Shown here: positions 1 to 6,614 of the stretch, one piece after another
Layout of the letters: every line of letters starts with the position of its first letter
How positions within the stretch are numbered: the first letter of the stretch is position 1
Source: an uncultured Bacteroidales bacterium
Lineage (GTDB): Bacteria > Bacteroidota > Bacteroidia > Bacteroidales > UBA932
Reading direction: 5' to 3'
Assembly (NCBI GenBank): GCA_946999645.1
Contig: CAMQDS010000018.1
Span: forward strand, 1 to 23,112
DNA: 23,112 bases
Made by a program: the position numbers and the translations under genes
The notes under the pieces: model-generated
What the model saw: only the letters and a program-made list of their open reading frames with translations
Told to the model about the DNA's origin: nothing
The model's database searches: none

Positions 1-84
1 CTCCAGATTGGTAAGTTCTTCATTTTAGACTGTTGCTGTTGGTTTTTCTGAATATCTTCTGCAGATTATTACGCCTGCAGAGCC

Positions 85-189
85 AGGGCTTGGGGGCAGT
101 ACGCACCTGACGGTGCTATCCCTCCCATGCCTGTGGCATGGGCCCCTCCCGTTTACGAAGCCACGGGTGGCTACGCTGCCCCAAGCCCT
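85..189. repeat. Cloverleaf-like palindromic element (REP/MITE-like)
   Basis: The outer arms AGGGCTTGGGGGCAG (85-99) and CTGCCCCAAGCCCT (176-189) are inverse complements apart from one extra G. Three smaller hairpins lie inside: GCACC/GGTGC at 103-116, CCCATGCC/GGCATGGG at 124-142 with a TGT loop, and AGCCAC/GTGGCT at 159-172. The element is much more GC-rich than its surroundings. An open frame runs across it on the minus strand, but its composition and structure argue against coding. It resembles non-autonomous palindromic repeats; no transposase is visible nearby. Copy number in the genome cannot be judged from this window. Confidence 0.7.
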
Positions 190-216
190 TGTCTCTCTTC
201 GGCTTTGACGATCGCT

Positions 217-281
217 TTGCACTTATGTTTCGCATTTATGTTTCGCACTTAAGTTCTGCATTTTTGTTTTGAACTTTTGTT
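217..281. repeat. Five degenerate 13-bp tandem repeats
   Basis: Five consecutive 13-bp units start at 217, 230, 243, 256 and 269. They read TTGCACTTATGTT, TCGCATTTATGTT, TCGCACTTAAGTT, CTGCATTTTTGTT and TTGAACTTTTGTT. The consensus is roughly YYGCAYTTWTGTT, and a sixth decayed unit may follow at 282-294. They sit between the palindromic element and the hsdS promoter region. No function is established. The 13-bp period is not a codon multiple, which argues against coding. Confidence 0.65.
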
Positions 282-342
282 GTGCGAATTGTTTGACTGG
301 CTTTGTGTGGTAAAAAAGTTCGTGGAATGGTGATAGTTTATT

Positions 343-380
343 TATATTTGTCTGCGTATTGCCTTGTATCTATAATTTTG
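343..380 (+). promoter_or_regulatory. Candidate Bacteroidota promoter(s) for hsdS
   Basis: Two perfect matches to the Bacteroidota -7 consensus TAnnTTTG occur: TATATTTG (343-350) and TAATTTTG (373-380). The TTTG that ends the first (347-350) is 22 nt upstream of the second, so it could serve as its -33 element. Either would give hsdS a short leader, and suggests hsdS can be transcribed without an upstream gene. The motif is short, so chance matches are possible in AT-rich DNA. Confidence 0.4.
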
Positions 381-433
381 GGTACAGGATTTTATGTGGG
401 TATTAAAGTATACACAAACTTACGGAAGTTGCT

Positions 434-1663
434 ATGATTGAATATATTGAGAAATTGCTTAATGGACGCTCGGTGGAGTGGAAGACGCTGGAGCAGACGT
501 TTGAGATAAGAAACGGCTACACCCCGTCTAAATCAAATCCGGATTTTTGGGAGGGAGGAAGTATTCCATGGTACAGAATGGAAGACCTACGTTGTAATGG
601 AGGTCTTTTAAAGGACTCAATTCAACATATAACTCTGTGTGCTATAAAAGGAAAAGGTCTCTTTGAAGCAGGCTCAATAATTATGGCAACAACGGCAACT
701 ATAGGCGAACACGCCTTGCTAATTGCTGATTCGCTTGCGAATCAGCGATTTACGAATTTTTCAATTCGTAAATCGCTCAAAAATAATCTATTACCTAAAT
801 ACGTTTACTATTACTTTTTTATTATTGACGATTGGTGTAAGAGAAATGTTGATGTTAGTAGTTTTCCTTCTGTTAAAATGGGCGAACTGAAACAACAACT
901 CTTCCCAATTCCTCCACTTTCCGTTCAGTCTGAGATCGTGCGGATTTTGGATAAGTTTACTATGTTGGAGGCGGAGTTGGAGGCGGAGTTGGAGTGTAGG
1001 AGGAAGCAGTATGGTTATTATAGGGATAAGTTGCTGAGTGAGGAGTATTTGTTGGCGAGGGGAATGGTGGAGTGGAGGACGCTTGGGGAGGTGGGTGAGT
1101 TTGTTCGTGGAAGTGGGTTGCAAAAGTCAGATTTGACTACGGAAGGAGTACCTGCTATTCATTATGGACAGATTTATACATATTATGGTACATATACTGA
1201 AAAGACTAAGTCGTATGTTACAGAAGAAGTAGCAAGAAATTTGAAAAAGGTGGATTATGGTGATGTAATAATAACTAATACGAGTGAAAATATAGAAGAT
1301 GTGTGTAAATCAGTTGTTTATTTAGTAGAAGAACAAGGAGTAACAGGAGGACATGCATCCATATTTAAACCGTCAAAAAAAATAATAGGAAAATATTTAG
1401 TATACTATACACAAACAGAATTTTTTTCAAAAGAAAAAAGGATATATGTCAAAGGAACTAAGGTGATGGATTTAAGTACCAAGGACCTTGCAAAAATAAA
1501 AATTCCCATCCCACCATTAGAGGTGCAGAGGGAGATTGTGCGGATTTTGGATAGGTTTGATGTTTTGACAAATTCTATTAGTGAGGGGCTGCCGAGGGAG
1601 ATTGAGTTGCGCAGGAAGCAGTATGAGTATTACCGCGAGAAGCTTCTTAACTTCCCTCGCTAA
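434..1663 (+). CDS. hsdS: Type I restriction-modification specificity subunit (HsdS)
   Basis: HsdS is the DNA-recognition subunit of type I restriction-modification enzymes. It bridges two HsdM methylases, and each of its two target recognition domains (TRDs) reads one half of a bipartite site. The 409 residues show the standard layout: TRD1 about 15-155 (with the typical ATTATIGEHALL and NQRF segments), a central conserved helix about 158-205 (IPPLSVQSEIVRILD, RRKQYGYYRDKLL), TRD2 about 212-350, and a C-terminal conserved helix about 355-409 (IPPLEVQREIVRILD, RRKQYEYYREKLL). Length is normal for a complete gene. No hsdM or hsdR lies within the window; they could lie to the left. The conserved segments are GC-rich and duplicated almost exactly at DNA level, while the TRDs are AT-rich, a mosaic expected from TRD exchange. 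The central helix carries a 12-bp repeat encoding LEAE-LEAE. Confidence 0.93.
   Translation: MIEYIEKLLNGRSVEWKTLEQTFEIRNGYTPSKSNPDFWEGGSIPWYRMEDLRCNGGLLKDSIQHITLCAIKGKGLFEAGSIIMATTATIGEHALLIADSLANQRFTNFSIRKSLKNNLLPKYVYYYFFIIDDWCKRNVDVSSFPSVKMGELKQQLFPIPPLSVQSEIVRILDKFTMLEAELEAELECRRKQYGYYRDKLLSEEYLLARGMVEWRTLGEVGEFVRGSGLQKSDLTTEGVPAIHYGQIYTYYGTYTEKTKSYVTEEVARNLKKVDYGDVIITNTSENIEDVCKSVVYLVEEQGVTGGHASIFKPSKKIIGKYLVYYTQTEFFSKEKRIYVKGTKVMDLSTKDLAKIKIPIPPLEVQREIVRILDRFDVLTNSISEGLPREIELRRKQYEYYREKLLNFPR
725..776. repeat. Two adjacent perfect hairpins inside TRD1 of hsdS
   Basis: GCTGATTCG (725-733) and CGAATCAGC (738-746) form a 9-bp stem with a 4-nt loop. Immediately after, and sharing two bases, GCGATTTACGAATT (745-758) and AATTCGTAAATCGC (763-776) form a perfect 14-bp stem with a TTTC loop. 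Both lie in the coding frame of hsdS, over the residues around LANQRFTNFSIRKS, which include the NQ of the conserved TRD segment. Confidence 0.75.
932..958 (+). repeat. hsdS conserved repeat, copy 1
   Basis: This segment matches 1532-1558 at 25 of 27 positions (GAGATyGTGCGGATTTTGGA core) in direct orientation, 600 bp apart. It encodes the start of the central conserved helix (EIVRILDKF). A second direct pair, GGTGGAGTGGAAGACGCTGG at 472-491 and a close match at 1066-1086, precedes each TRD. The two pairs bracket the TRD modules and are substrates for recombination. Confidence 0.75.
965..994 (+). repeat. 12-bp tandem repeat in the hsdS spacer helix (2.5 units)
   Basis: TTGGAGGCGGAG is repeated perfectly at 965-976 and 977-988, followed by a half unit TTGGAG at 989-994. 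The unit is a codon multiple and encodes LEAE-LEAE-LE in the helix that sets the distance between the two TRDs. In EcoR124I/EcoR124II the number of a comparable 4-residue TAEL repeat at this place changes the spacer length of the recognition site. Confidence 0.85.
1532..1558 (+). repeat. hsdS conserved repeat, copy 2
   Basis: This is the second copy of the 932-958 segment and encodes EIVRILDRF of the C-terminal conserved helix. Unlike copy 1 it is not followed by the 12-bp LEAE repeats. Confidence 0.75.
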
Positions 1664-1773
1664 CTGTTCGCTATGATTAACGAAACTTTTCCATAGGAAA
1701 ATATGCTAAAATATTGGAATTTTAATACTAATTATCTTAAATTTACGCATTATTAACTTTAACTAATTATTCT

Positions 1774-2112
1774 ATGAAACAAGAATTAGTAAATGCATTT
1801 ATGTTAAAGAATGGTAATTGTTTTGACATAATGCAGGCACAGGATGTGCAACGGAAACTGCTTGAAGTTGATGACTCTAAAGCAGCGTTATTTTTATCTT
1901 TAAATCTTCATGATCCCACAGTGATGTTGATTATTTCGATTTTAACGGGATGGGAGCGTTTTTTCCTTGATGATATAGGTTTAGGTATTCTTAAAGTTAT
2001 TACTTGTTACGGATGTGGAATTTGGTGGCTTATTGATATCTTCTCAGTTAAAAATAGAACTTTTAATTATAATTATAGAAAATTTAATGAAATACTCTTA
2101 TTGTGTAAATAA
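1774..2112 (+). CDS. TM2 domain membrane protein
   Basis: This is a 112-residue protein whose C-terminal part fits the TM2 domain: a hydrophobic segment about 49-65, a loop with GWERFFLDDIGLGILK (compare the RFYLG..GxGxxK signature of the family), and a second segment about 70-93 ending IWWLIDIF. The N-terminal 45 residues are soluble and helix-prone. TM2 proteins are small inner-membrane proteins of unknown molecular role. It is the first of three closely spaced genes for small membrane proteins (15 nt to the next). Domain assignment is by motif reading; function is unknown. Confidence 0.8.
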   Translation: MKQELVNAFMLKNGNCFDIMQAQDVQRKLLEVDDSKAALFLSLNLHDPTVMLIISILTGWERFFLDDIGLGILKVITCYGCGIWWLIDIFSVKNRTFNYNYRKFNEILLLCK

Positions 2113-2127
2113 TTAAATATTATTCCT

Positions 2128-2484
2128 ATGGAAAATAATCAAACTGAAAATCAACCTATAAGTAATAATTCTTCAAATACTACATTTAATATATTGCCTC
2201 CTCATTCTAATAAAATGGTATTATCTATAATATGTACAATATTCTGTTGTTTGCTTGGAGGAATTATAGCCATAGTTTATTCATCTAAATCAAATAATCT
2301 CTATAATGCTGCAATGTGTTCTAATGATGCAGCTTTGAGACAGAGTCTGTATTATCAGTCAGAATCATGTAATAAGACAGCGACTACTTGGATTATTATA
2401 AGTATTGTCTTTGGAATTTTAGTAGGCGGCTTTTCATGTGTTATGTACCCTTTATCAGACATGGTTTTTAGGTCAATATTATGA
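2128..2484 (+). CDS. CD225/dispanin family membrane protein
   Basis: The 118-residue protein has a polar Asn/Ser/Pro-rich N-terminus (1-28), TM1 about 30-51 with a CTIFCC cysteine cluster (C36, C40, C41), the CD225 loop YSSKSNNLYNAA (51-62), and TM2 about 85-106. This is the architecture of the CD225/dispanin family, which includes eukaryotic IFITM proteins. In those, cysteines at the TM1 boundary are palmitoylated; whether that applies in bacteria is unknown. Its stop codon overlaps the next start (ATGA at 2481-2484), indicating translational coupling. Molecular function in bacteria is not established. Confidence 0.82.
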   Translation: MENNQTENQPISNNSSNTTFNILPPHSNKMVLSIICTIFCCLLGGIIAIVYSSKSNNLYNAAMCSNDAALRQSLYYQSESCNKTATTWIIISIVFGILVGGFSCVMYPLSDMVFRSIL

Positions 2485-2879
2485 TTAGCAGACTCGGTAA
2501 AACCACTGTAAGAAAAATTGTTCTAATATTAGGATTTATACTTTTTGTTATCGTTGTAGTATTTATATATAGAAAATTTAATCCTGCAGAATATATATTT
2601 CCTAAATGTCCATTTTTTATGCTTACAGGACTTAAATGTCCTGGATGTGGTTCACAAAGAGCATTATATCAATTACTGAATTTTAATTTATGGGAAGCAT
2701 TTAAATATAATGCTTCCCTTGTGTTGTCAATCCCTTTGCTACTATTCTTGTCGTTTGCTTATGTTATAAGAAATAAAGCACCTAAACTATATAGAATTAG
2801 TTATAGTCCTATTCTCTCTTGGTCTATTTTGGTGCTTCTGCTTCTTTGGTGGTTATTGCGTAATATTTTCGGATGGTAA
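2481..2879 (+). CDS. DUF2752 membrane protein
   Basis: The 132-residue protein has three hydrophobic segments (about 12-30, 78-97 and 112-128) and the DUF2752 hallmark CPxxxLTGLKCPGCGSQRA, with C43, C53 and C56. The cysteine pair resembles a metal- or thiol-active site, but no activity is known for the family. It overlaps the CD225 gene by 4 nt and so is likely translated with it. It converges on the glycosyltransferase gene, with 32 bp between the stops. Confidence 0.85.
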   Translation: MISRLGKTTVRKIVLILGFILFVIVVVFIYRKFNPAEYIFPKCPFFMLTGLKCPGCGSQRALYQLLNFNLWEAFKYNASLVLSIPLLLFLSFAYVIRNKAPKLYRISYSPILSWSILVLLLLWWLLRNIFGW

Positions 2880-2911
2880 TACCACTTCATTAGTAGCAAA
2901 ATATCAATGCA

Positions 2912-3874
2912 TTAGATTCTTTCTTTAATGTTGTAGTGGTTACGTTCGCTTGAGTTGCGTGAAATCATTTCGCAAATAAAACCAGCAAGAAAGAACATAA
3001 CTCCAACGATAACTGCCATTATTGATAAATAAAATAGTGGTTGATCTGTTACAGGTCTGAATCTTAATCCATGAACTTGATGTTCCAACTTAGAGATGAT
3101 CAGGCATATTGAAATGATAAAGCCTGTAAGGAACATAAGGATACCCGAAAAACCGAAGAAATGCATAGGCTTCTTTCCAAAAGTACTGAGAAACCATAGT
3201 GACAGCAAATCAAGGAATCCATTAATAAATCGTTCTACTCCAAATTTACTCTTTCCATACAGCCTTTTTTGATGATGTACAGGTTTTTCTCCTATTTTAT
3301 CGAAACCAGCATTTTTAGCAAGGTATGGAATATACCTGTGCATCTCACCATAGACTTCAATATTCTTTACAACCTCGTTCTTATATGCTTTAAGTCCGCA
3401 ATTCATATCATGCAGTTTTATACCTGTGATAAGTCTTGCTGTTGCATTGTATAATTTAGAAGGAAGATTTTTTGTCAATTTATTGTCCTGGCGATTCTGT
3501 TTCCATCCCGATACAATATCATAACCTTCCTCTGTAATCATTTTATATATCCCTGGAATTTCTTCTGGAGAATCCTGAAGGTCAGCATCCATAGTAAATA
3601 CAACATTACCGACAGCTTGCATAAATCCATGATACAGAGCGGCAGATTTACCATAGTTGCGACGAAACGAGATACCTTTTATGTGATTATCAGAAGCCGA
3701 CAACTCAATTACCTTTTTCCATGACCCATCAGTACTTCCATCATCTACCATTATGATTTCATACGTATAGCCTTCTTTTTCCATTACTTTTGAAATCCTA
3801 TCAATCAGTTCTGGAATTGATTCTTCTTCATTGAGAAAGGGTATTATTATAGATATATCTTTTTTTGATTCCAT
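2912..3874 (-). CDS. Family 2 glycosyltransferase (polyprenol-phosphate type, GtrB/DPM1-like)
   Basis: The protein (320 aa) likely transfers a sugar from a nucleotide donor to a lipid-phosphate carrier at the inner face of the cytoplasmic membrane. It has a GT-A fold start (ISIIIPFLNEEESI, 8-20), the VDDGSTDGS nucleotide-binding segment (43-51), the DxD metal site in TMDADLQD (D96, D98) and a basic HHQKRLYGKSKFG segment near 200-212. Two C-terminal TM helices follow (about 237-261 and 279-303). This matches the GtrB/ArnC/DPM1-like subgroup. It lies 19 nt downstream of the DUF4199 gene and is probably co-transcribed with it. Sugar and acceptor cannot be told from sequence. Confidence 0.88.
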   Translation of the reverse strand: MESKKDISIIIPFLNEEESIPELIDRISKVMEKEGYTYEIIMVDDGSTDGSWKKVIELSASDNHIKGISFRRNYGKSAALYHGFMQAVGNVVFTMDADLQDSPEEIPGIYKMITEEGYDIVSGWKQNRQDNKLTKNLPSKLYNATARLITGIKLHDMNCGLKAYKNEVVKNIEVYGEMHRYIPYLAKNAGFDKIGEKPVHHQKRLYGKSKFGVERFINGFLDLLSLWFLSTFGKKPMHFFGFSGILMFLTGFIISICLIISKLEHQVHGLRFRPVTDQPLFYLSIMAVIVGVMFFLAGFICEMISRNSSERNHYNIKERI

Positions 3875-3893
3875 ACAAATATTATTGAGTATC

Positions 3894-4454
3894 TTATTCT
3901 TCTTCTTCGTTTAAAAATAGATTGTTTGACGGTATTCTCTTTGATAATATTAAAGACAATATATAACCATATAAAAAACAATATATCAGCATTATAAAGA
4001 AAGAATAAACAGGCAGATTGTTTATAATATTTTCAAATGCATTTTGTGTATTCAGATCTAATAATTTTGCATTATCTCCAATAGACGAATAAATTATGCT
4101 CTTGATTTCGGAATTACTCATAAGACTTAATGAAAGCAAGGAGTATCCTGCAACAATTAGTGCAGAGAGAAAAGAAACTATAGTTCCAAAATGCATTGTT
4201 ACCTTATTGTCCACTCCAGAATATTTAATGACAAGTCTTTTCATAAAAAACTGCATTAAAAAAATGCAACCAATAAGTTTTAAGAACCATAAGACAAAAT
4301 TAATGAAGACTAATACTGTATTTGTTGAAATATTTCCTGATTTTACAGAAATGAAAGATGTTATTAGTGCATACAACACAGATACGCCTCCAAGTACAAG
4401 TGCGACTTTTCCTCCTTCATTCCACAGTGCAGAACTGTTAATATTTTGTTTCAT
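3894..4454 (-). CDS. DUF4199 family membrane protein
   Basis: The 186-residue protein has four predicted TM helices (about 16-35, 46-70, 89-111 and 149-170) and an acidic C-terminal tail (NEEEE). The layout and sequence style fit DUF4199, a Bacteroidota membrane family often found beside this type of glycosyltransferase. The function is unknown; a role with the neighbouring glycosyltransferase in envelope glycolipid metabolism is inference from position only. It is read from a minus-strand promoter at 4506-4513, divergent to thrS. An overlapping plus-strand frame (4096-4557) is a shadow. Confidence 0.75.
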   Translation of the reverse strand: MKQNINSSALWNEGGKVALVLGGVSVLYALITSFISVKSGNISTNTVLVFINFVLWFLKLIGCIFLMQFFMKRLVIKYSGVDNKVTMHFGTIVSFLSALIVAGYSLLSLSLMSNSEIKSIIYSSIGDNAKLLDLNTQNAFENIINNLPVYSFFIMLIYCFLYGYILSLILSKRIPSNNLFLNEEEE

Positions 4455-4505
4455 AATGTTTTTGTTAAAAATGCATTTAAGCCGCTATGAGCGGGCTGCA
4501 TCACG

Positions 4506-4513
4506 CAAATATA
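4506..4513 (-). promoter_or_regulatory. -7 box for the DUF4199-glycosyltransferase operon
   Basis: On the minus strand this reads TATATTTG, a perfect TAnnTTTG match, about 50 bp upstream of the DUF4199 start. It lies 12 bp from the plus-strand box for thrS, so the two promoters are back to back. No clear -33 TTTG is seen. Confidence 0.5.
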
Positions 4514-4525
4514 GGAAAAAATCGC

Positions 4526-4533
4526 TATATTTG
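4526..4533 (+). promoter_or_regulatory. -7 box for the thrS operon
   Basis: TATATTTG matches the Bacteroidota consensus TAnnTTTG. Transcription would start near 4540, giving thrS a leader of about 75 nt. No obvious -33 TTTG is present at the usual distance. The leader is too short for a T-box riboswitch. Confidence 0.5.
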
Positions 4534-4613
4534 CAGAATACACTACAATATGGGTGACTGTGTTTAAGTACATTGTTTGTAAATACCTGTCATTCCAATT
4601 TAATTTTAGTAAT

Positions 4614-6572
4614 ATGCAGATAAAAATTACATTTCCCGATGGTAGCGTTCAACTTTTTGAACAGGGCATTACAGGCTACGAAATTGCAAAAGGCATAAGT
4701 GAAAAATTGGCTCATGAAGTACTTGCCATAGCAATAAAATTTGATAATGATGAAAAACAGGGTGAAGTCATTTATGACCTCAATCGCCCTATAAAGAACA
4801 ATGCTTCAGTTAGATTGCTTAAATGGGAGGACGATGCAGCTAAAAATGCGTTTTGGCACTCATCTTCTCATCTTTTGGCAGAAGCCCTTGAGGCTTTATA
4901 TCCAGGAGTTAAATTCGGTGTCGGTCCTGCAATAGAAAATGGATTCTACTATGATGTGGATTTTGGAGACAGGACTTTGACTGATGCTGACCTTCCTAAA
5001 ATAGAAAAAAAGATGCTCGAATTGGCAAAGAATAATGAAGTATTCGAGAGGAAGGATGTTTCAAAGGCAGATGCTCTGAAATATTTTGAAGAAAAAGGGG
5101 ATCAATACAAGTGCGAACTTATAAGAGACCTTGAAGATGGCACTATAACCTATTATACTAATGGTAATTTCACCGATTTATGTAGGGGACCTCATTTGAT
5201 GAGTACGGCTCCAATTAAGGCGGTTAAATTGACGGCTATTGCAGGAGTGTATTGGAGAGGAGATGCTTCACGTGAGCAACTTACCCGTATCTATGGTATA
5301 ACTTTCCCTAAAAAGTCTATGCTTGATGAATACCTACAATTACTCGAAGAAGCAAAGAAAAGAGATCATAGAAAACTCGGAAAGGAAATGGAACTGTTTA
5401 CTTTCTCATCACGAGTAGGACTTGGTCTTCCTCTATGGCTTCCAAGGGGTGCTGTTATGAGACTTCAACTTGAAAACTTTCTGCGTAAAAAACTAAGAGA
5501 GTATGACTATCTTCCAGTTGTAACACCTCATATTGGGAGCAAGCAGCTTTACGTGACTTCAGGGCATTATGCTAAGTATGGTAAGGATTCATTTAGGCCG
5601 ATTGAAACGCCGCAAGAGGGTGAAGAATATATGCTTAAGCCAATGAATTGTCCTCATCACTGTGAAATTTACCGTGCTTTTCCAAGATCATATAAGGATT
5701 TACCTTTGCGTTTTGCTGAATTTGGAACAGTATATCGTTATGAACAAAGTGGTGAACTTCACGGACTTACAAGGGTGCGTTCTTTTACACAGGATGATGC
5801 ACATATGTTCGTTAGACCAGAGCAATTAAAAGATGAGTTTAAGAAAGTCATAGACTTAATTCTTTATGTATTTAAAGTATTTAAATTTGAAGAATATACT
5901 GCTCAGATTTCACTTAGAGATAAAGTCAATAGAACAAAGTATATAGGAAGCGAAGAAAATTGGGAAAAGGCTGAGGCTGCAATTATAGAATCTGCAACCG
6001 AAAAGGGACTGAATACCGTAATTGAATATGGTGAGGCAGCTTTCTATGGTCCTAAACTTGATTTTATGGTTAAAGATGCTATTGGTAGAAAATGGCAACT
6101 TGGTACTATTCAAGTCGATTATAATTTGCCTGAACGTTTCCAGTTGGAATATACCGATGTAGATGGCTCAAAGAAGAGACCTGTAATGATACACAGGGCA
6201 CCATTCGGTTCAATCGAGAGATTTACTGCCGTTCTGCTTGAACATACTGCTGGACATCTTCCACTTTGGCTTGCTCCGGATCAGGTTAAAGTATTGCCTG
6301 TGAGTGAAAAGTATACGGATTATGCAAAAAAAGTTTGTGAATTGATTAATAATTCCGATATTCGCACTTCCGTGGATGATCGTAACGAGACCTTAGGTAA
6401 AAGGATACGTGAAATCTCACTTCTCCGAGTGCCTATACTTATTATAGTAGGAGAAAAAGAGATGACGGAAAATACGGTTTCAGTCAGACACGATGGCGTA
6501 GACAAGGGGTCTATGACAATAGAAGAATTTATCAGGCGGTTCAATGATGCAGTTAAGTCAGAACTGAACTGA
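4614..6572 (+). CDS. thrS: Threonyl-tRNA synthetase
   Basis: This enzyme charges tRNA-Thr. From the start at 4614 (MQIKITFPDGS) it is 652 aa, the usual size. It has an N-terminal TGS domain (1-65), an editing domain with HxxxH (H82, H86) and the distal C190/H194 pair of the Ser-tRNA(Thr) hydrolysis site, and a class II catalytic core with zinc ligands C346 (MNCPHH) and H397 (TQDDAH) and a later HRAPFGSIERF histidine. A C-terminal anticodon-binding domain completes it. An in-frame ATG at 4554 would add 20 residues that do not resemble the TGS start, so 4614 is preferred. thrS leads the thrS-infC-rpmI-rplT cluster. Confidence 0.97.
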   Translation: MQIKITFPDGSVQLFEQGITGYEIAKGISEKLAHEVLAIAIKFDNDEKQGEVIYDLNRPIKNNASVRLLKWEDDAAKNAFWHSSSHLLAEALEALYPGVKFGVGPAIENGFYYDVDFGDRTLTDADLPKIEKKMLELAKNNEVFERKDVSKADALKYFEEKGDQYKCELIRDLEDGTITYYTNGNFTDLCRGPHLMSTAPIKAVKLTAIAGVYWRGDASREQLTRIYGITFPKKSMLDEYLQLLEEAKKRDHRKLGKEMELFTFSSRVGLGLPLWLPRGAVMRLQLENFLRKKLREYDYLPVVTPHIGSKQLYVTSGHYAKYGKDSFRPIETPQEGEEYMLKPMNCPHHCEIYRAFPRSYKDLPLRFAEFGTVYRYEQSGELHGLTRVRSFTQDDAHMFVRPEQLKDEFKKVIDLILYVFKVFKFEEYTAQISLRDKVNRTKYIGSEENWEKAEAAIIESATEKGLNTVIEYGEAAFYGPKLDFMVKDAIGRKWQLGTIQVDYNLPERFQLEYTDVDGSKKRPVMIHRAPFGSIERFTAVLLEHTAGHLPLWLAPDQVKVLPVSEKYTDYAKKVCELINNSDIRTSVDDRNETLGKRIREISLLRVPILIIVGEKEMTENTVSVRHDGVDKGSMTIEEFIRRFNDAVKSELN

Positions 6573-6600
6573 TAATTATATTTATTATAAACTAAATTAT

Positions 6601-6605
6601 AGGAG
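6601..6605 (+). promoter_or_regulatory. Shine-Dalgarno deciding the infC start
   Basis: AGGAG lies 9 nt before the ATC codon at 6615. An in-frame TAG at 6600-6602 overlaps it, so the infC frame cannot start further upstream. Most other genes here lack such a site, which makes this one informative. Confidence 0.75.
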
Positions 6606-6614
6606 ATTAATTTT

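Noticed and set aside
25..222. 65-residue minus-strand frame across the palindromic element
   Set aside because: It is rich in Arg, Gly and Ser, lies over a hairpin array, and has no recognisable domain; it is a by-product of the GC-rich repeat.
791..1123. Minus-strand frame opposite hsdS, and similar opposite-strand frames in lepB (8279-8635, 8879-9172), thrS (5910-6113) and rpmB (9371-9617)
   Set aside because: Composition follows the codon shadow of the plus-strand genes and none shows a domain.
4554..4613. Upstream start for thrS adding 20 residues
   Set aside because: The extra residues are hydrophobic and unlike the ThrS N-terminus; MQIKITFPDGS at 4614 matches the TGS domain start.
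4534..4613. Possible T-box or riboswitch leader for thrS
   Set aside because: The leader is only about 75 nt, with no specifier loop or terminator/antiterminator pair; T-boxes are not typical of this phylum.
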